A DNA stretch of 64,000 nucleotides from Daphnia carinata (Eukaryota; Arthropoda; Branchiopoda; Diplostraca; Daphniidae). A program made the translations under genes and the position numbers. How positions within the stretch are numbered: the first letter of the stretch is position 1; each line of letters starts with the position of its first letter. Positions 61,268 through 64,000 of this stretch are shown here, piece by piece. The stretch lies in assembly GCF_022539665.2 (NCBI RefSeq), contig NC_081338.1, positions 2,418,001-2,482,000 on the forward strand, in the 5' to 3' direction. The notes below the pieces were generated by a model that was given only the letters and a program-made list of their open reading frames with translations, was not told where the DNA came from and ran no database searches.

Positions 61268-62528
61268 TCAAACGTTGTCGTTCGCCGCATCAATGTAGGG
61301 AATATTCGTGACGTCCGGTTTGTCATCCTTCCGCTTATTCATTGTTTCACGAGGATTAATATTCAACGACACATTAATAGAGACAACCGAACGAAGACGA
61401 CGACAAGAATTATGTTGATTGTCATTGCAAAGTGAATCGACGATTACTTTCTTGGCATCGACTGTGTTCGTTTTAGCTGCCGGGATGGACAGACAAGTTT
61501 CATCGCTCTCCGTTTTTTCATTGAAGGATGATCCCGTTTTATCTTGAGCCTTTTCAGCTCGCAGCGGGGTATTAGTCATCATCAGCTGATCGTGATTGTA
61601 AAATGAATCTTGCGATTCGTTGACTAGTTCTTTTCTTCTGGATAAAGATCTTCTCAAACGACGGGTTGCCATCGGCGAGGCCGATTCGACATCCGTAGTG
61701 GAATTTTGGCGCCAAACTTGACCGTGGCGTCCGGTAGAAAGTCCACCTCCATTGGCACTTGCATCAGCGTTTCCATTTGAAGCTCCCGAAGCCATGAGGC
61801 AGTACCATCGACGCACCATTTCTTTCTTGATCTTTGGATGGGTCAGTGTATAAACGATTGGGTTGACACAAGCCGAGCATTTAGCGAATAAAGCCGGGAG
61901 CATCGTCATGCCAGGTGTAAGTCGGTTCTGATTACCGGAAATGCCAAGCAATGCGACGATTGCGTACGGCGTCCAAGAAATCATCCACATCATTACGAGT
62001 CCCAATACAATTTTGGCGATAACCACTTCAATGTTGCTCTGACGCCAACCTGGGGGAGTTGCAAAGATTATTAATAAAGAATAAATCGTGATTGCACTAC
62101 TTTAATACCTGATGCCACGTTTCTCGTTGAGGATTGTTGATGATTGAGTTCTATCCTTGCTTTTCGAACGTACCAAACGATGGCACTGTAACAGCCAGTG
62201 ATGGTGAAGAACGGGACGACCCAAGCAGCCACGAAGAAAACCAAGATGAAAATCCGAGTTTTGACATCCTCCGAAAGGTAATCGAAACTGCAACTGGTGA
62301 GGTAACCTTCTGGCACGTACTTGCCAATGCCGAATAAAGGTAAAGAAGCGAAAATGGCCGAATAAAACCAAATGCAACAAGAAGTTACGTAAGCCCTTGT
62401 TCGAGTTTGCTTCCGGTTGACGTTTAACGGTTGGCTGATAACCAGATAACGATCGATAGCAATGGCAGCTAGGGACATGATAGACGTTGTCCCAGTTAAG
62501 CCACTCATAAAGCCGTACACTAAACAAC
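61268..62528 (-). CDS. rhabdomeric-type opsin 2, partial (tandem paralogue of opsin 1)
   Basis: Two exons are visible: 62109-62528 and 61268-62049. They match the last two exons of opsin 1 in phase and border position. They cover TM3 to the C-terminus: GCLVYGFMSGLTGTTSIMSL, DRYLVIS, GKYVPEGYLTSCSFDYLSED, SNIEVVIAKIVLGLVMMW, SWTPYAIVALLGISGNQNRL, and TM7 with the retinal lysine (ALFAKCSACVNPIVY), followed by HPKIKK. This copy keeps NPxxY, unlike opsin 1. The tail of about 160 residues is hydrophilic. The exons for TM1 and TM2 were not found between 62529 and 64000, so they probably lie beyond the window, and no start codon is assigned. Confidence 0.88.
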
Positions 62529-64000
62529 CTGGAAAAAGGAGGAGGAAAAAAACGGTTGTTCTCTTAGATTTCAAATGAGGAAAACTAAGTAAGCTTTGAA
62601 TGTTATAGCGACGGAAAAAAGTCTAAGGTTCCTTTGTTTGATCGTAAGGATGTGCATAGGCGTTATTTTATTGCCTATGCGTAGGCCGATTGGTTGGTTG
62701 CGCAGTTTAATATGCGCCGTAAAAACAGAAAAATAGTTTCATATGATACATAGTTCGTCTCGAGTATGGAATACAAGTACCAATACAAACATTCTGGGTT
62801 AATAAGAATGTAAAATCAACTTTCATATAGCGACCCTATATCTACGTGTGCAAAATGCTAAAGAGCAAAGACATACGGCGGGATACCAATTCAAATAACC
62901 CCATTGCAATAAGATTGTTTTTTGTGATTTGCTGACAAAGAGATTTAGTAACTAAAGAATTATCTAGAATTTTTTGGATGAACGTCTTTTTGCGAAAGCT
63001 TTTCACAGAATCAAAGTTTGCATTTAGCCAAATGTCGAAGTCCAAAACTTTTGCTTCATTATCTGACTTCCCGGAAAAATTTCCGAACTTTTCAAATTCA
63101 AATTTGTTTTGCTGCATCGTTTATGAAAATACCTTCTAAAAAAACAGCAACTGACAACGATGATATCCCCACTTCCCGATCTACCTTAGGGTTGAATGCA
63201 GGACAATGTGTTTGTTTTTTTTCCACAAAAGGTAAATGAATTTATTAATGGCATGTGTCATCCATCACAGTGGGGCAGCTTATACTATTTGATGCCAGTT
63301 AGGCTTCAATTTATCGACCGTTTCCAAGGGTATCACTTTTTAAACACGAAGAAATATCAATCATGGCTATTATATATAAGGTCCCTCCCCTGTGAACTAA
63401 CCGCCCTCGCGTAACGGCTTGCAATTACAGAGAGGCTTGATGACGGCAAATTGTCTGATCATCGGATAACATCCATTTTGGTGCTCTTGTACTTATCAAA
63501 CATCGATCCAATTTTCATTGAAAAATTCATTTTCGGCGGCGCACAAAATCAGCATTATTAGATACGTCTGTGTATCGTTGTTATGTGTGGTACTTCGTCG
63601 AACCTGTGTTTATTATTGTCTTGCATAGCAACTATGGCATACATGCGCTTATACCAGACTGTGTACATACAGCCCCTTAAGTTGTTTTTCTTGGAAAAGA
63701 TAGATGTATCGTAGGAATTAGAATCGTTTAAAAAATTCCATAAAGTTAGACATGAAAACGAGATGTACAACCCACTATATGAAAAGGAATAGCAAAAAGG
63801 CTTATCACTCAAACATATAGACATATATATTACCATTGACACGTGACTGCTTTCTCCCGGGATACTGCACGCATTTTTTGGTATATTGCACACTAATAGT
63901 TCTTATGGATGCAATACAATAGGGCAACTAAACTTGGGATGTAGCTGCTTTTGAAACGCATATCAGCATTCATATGACAATTTTTTTTGTCATGAAAATG
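62529..64000. other. presumed intron of opsin 2 or upstream flank
   Basis: The acceptor of the first visible opsin 2 exon is at 62529, so this should be intronic. No TM1 or TM2 exon was recognised. Frames at 62842-63117 (minus) and 63120-63414 (plus) have no family features and are not called. Confidence 0.4.

Noticed and set aside
62842-63117. 91-codon minus-strand frame as a possible N-terminus of opsin 2
   Set aside because: It lacks a TM1 segment and any HWLQF-like stretch, and no in-frame splice to the exon at 62528 was found.

Overview
The window looks like nuclear DNA from a branchiopod crustacean, most likely a Daphnia-type genome. It is AT-rich, and genes lie close together on both strands. 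Most introns are only 55-120 bp with GT..AG borders. The gene content is animal: syntrophin, VPS13B, cereblon, opsins. It keeps MSH3 and LRMDA-type genes together with rhabdomeric-type opsins carrying the arthropod-like TSCSFDY motif. No rRNA, tRNA, CRISPR array or full-length autonomous transposon was recognised. The spliced models were built by hand from reading frames, splice borders and remembered family sequence, so exon borders are predictions.

Left part (1-25.3 kb), all on the + strand: a complete syntrophin (961-3427); a long regulatory or 5'-intronic stretch rich in CACGTG E-boxes; a PP1 glycogen-targeting subunit (8886-10070) whose promoter holds a CRE; the bridge-like lipid-transfer protein VPS13B (11761-23343, 12 exons, about 3629 aa) with a TATCGATA element upstream; and the exosome ring subunit EXOSC8/Rrp43 (24146-25289).

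Middle part (25.3-41 kb): a gene-poor stretch of about 4 kb, a RASSF protein (RA + SARAH) whose 5' reading frame is off by one base, DCAF7 (-), HIGD2A (+), RABL2 (+), Ndfip (-) and NAF1 (-).

Rearranged part (41.7-52.2 kb): an alpha-helical gene of uncertain identity (42827-44163, -) and cereblon (+) lie between two inverted copies of a segment of about 500 bp. One copy is the natural 3' end and downstream flank of MSH3 (-). The other carries the 3' end of the helical gene. A decayed 0.7-kb copy of the helical gene abuts the left inverted copy, and a 152-bp MITE-like fold-back element sits exactly at the edge of the right copy. This reads as a local inversion with duplicated breakpoints.

Right part (52.2-64 kb): an LRMDA-like leucine-rich repeat gene (+) head-to-head with MSH3, then two tandem opsin paralogues (-). 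The second opsin is cut by the window end.

The genes are mostly housekeeping and do not form one pathway. Themes include membrane contact and trafficking (VPS13B, RABL2, Ndfip), RNA maturation (EXOSC8, NAF1), ubiquitin-ligase adaptors (DCAF7, CRBN, Ndfip), mismatch repair (MSH3) and photoreception (opsins).
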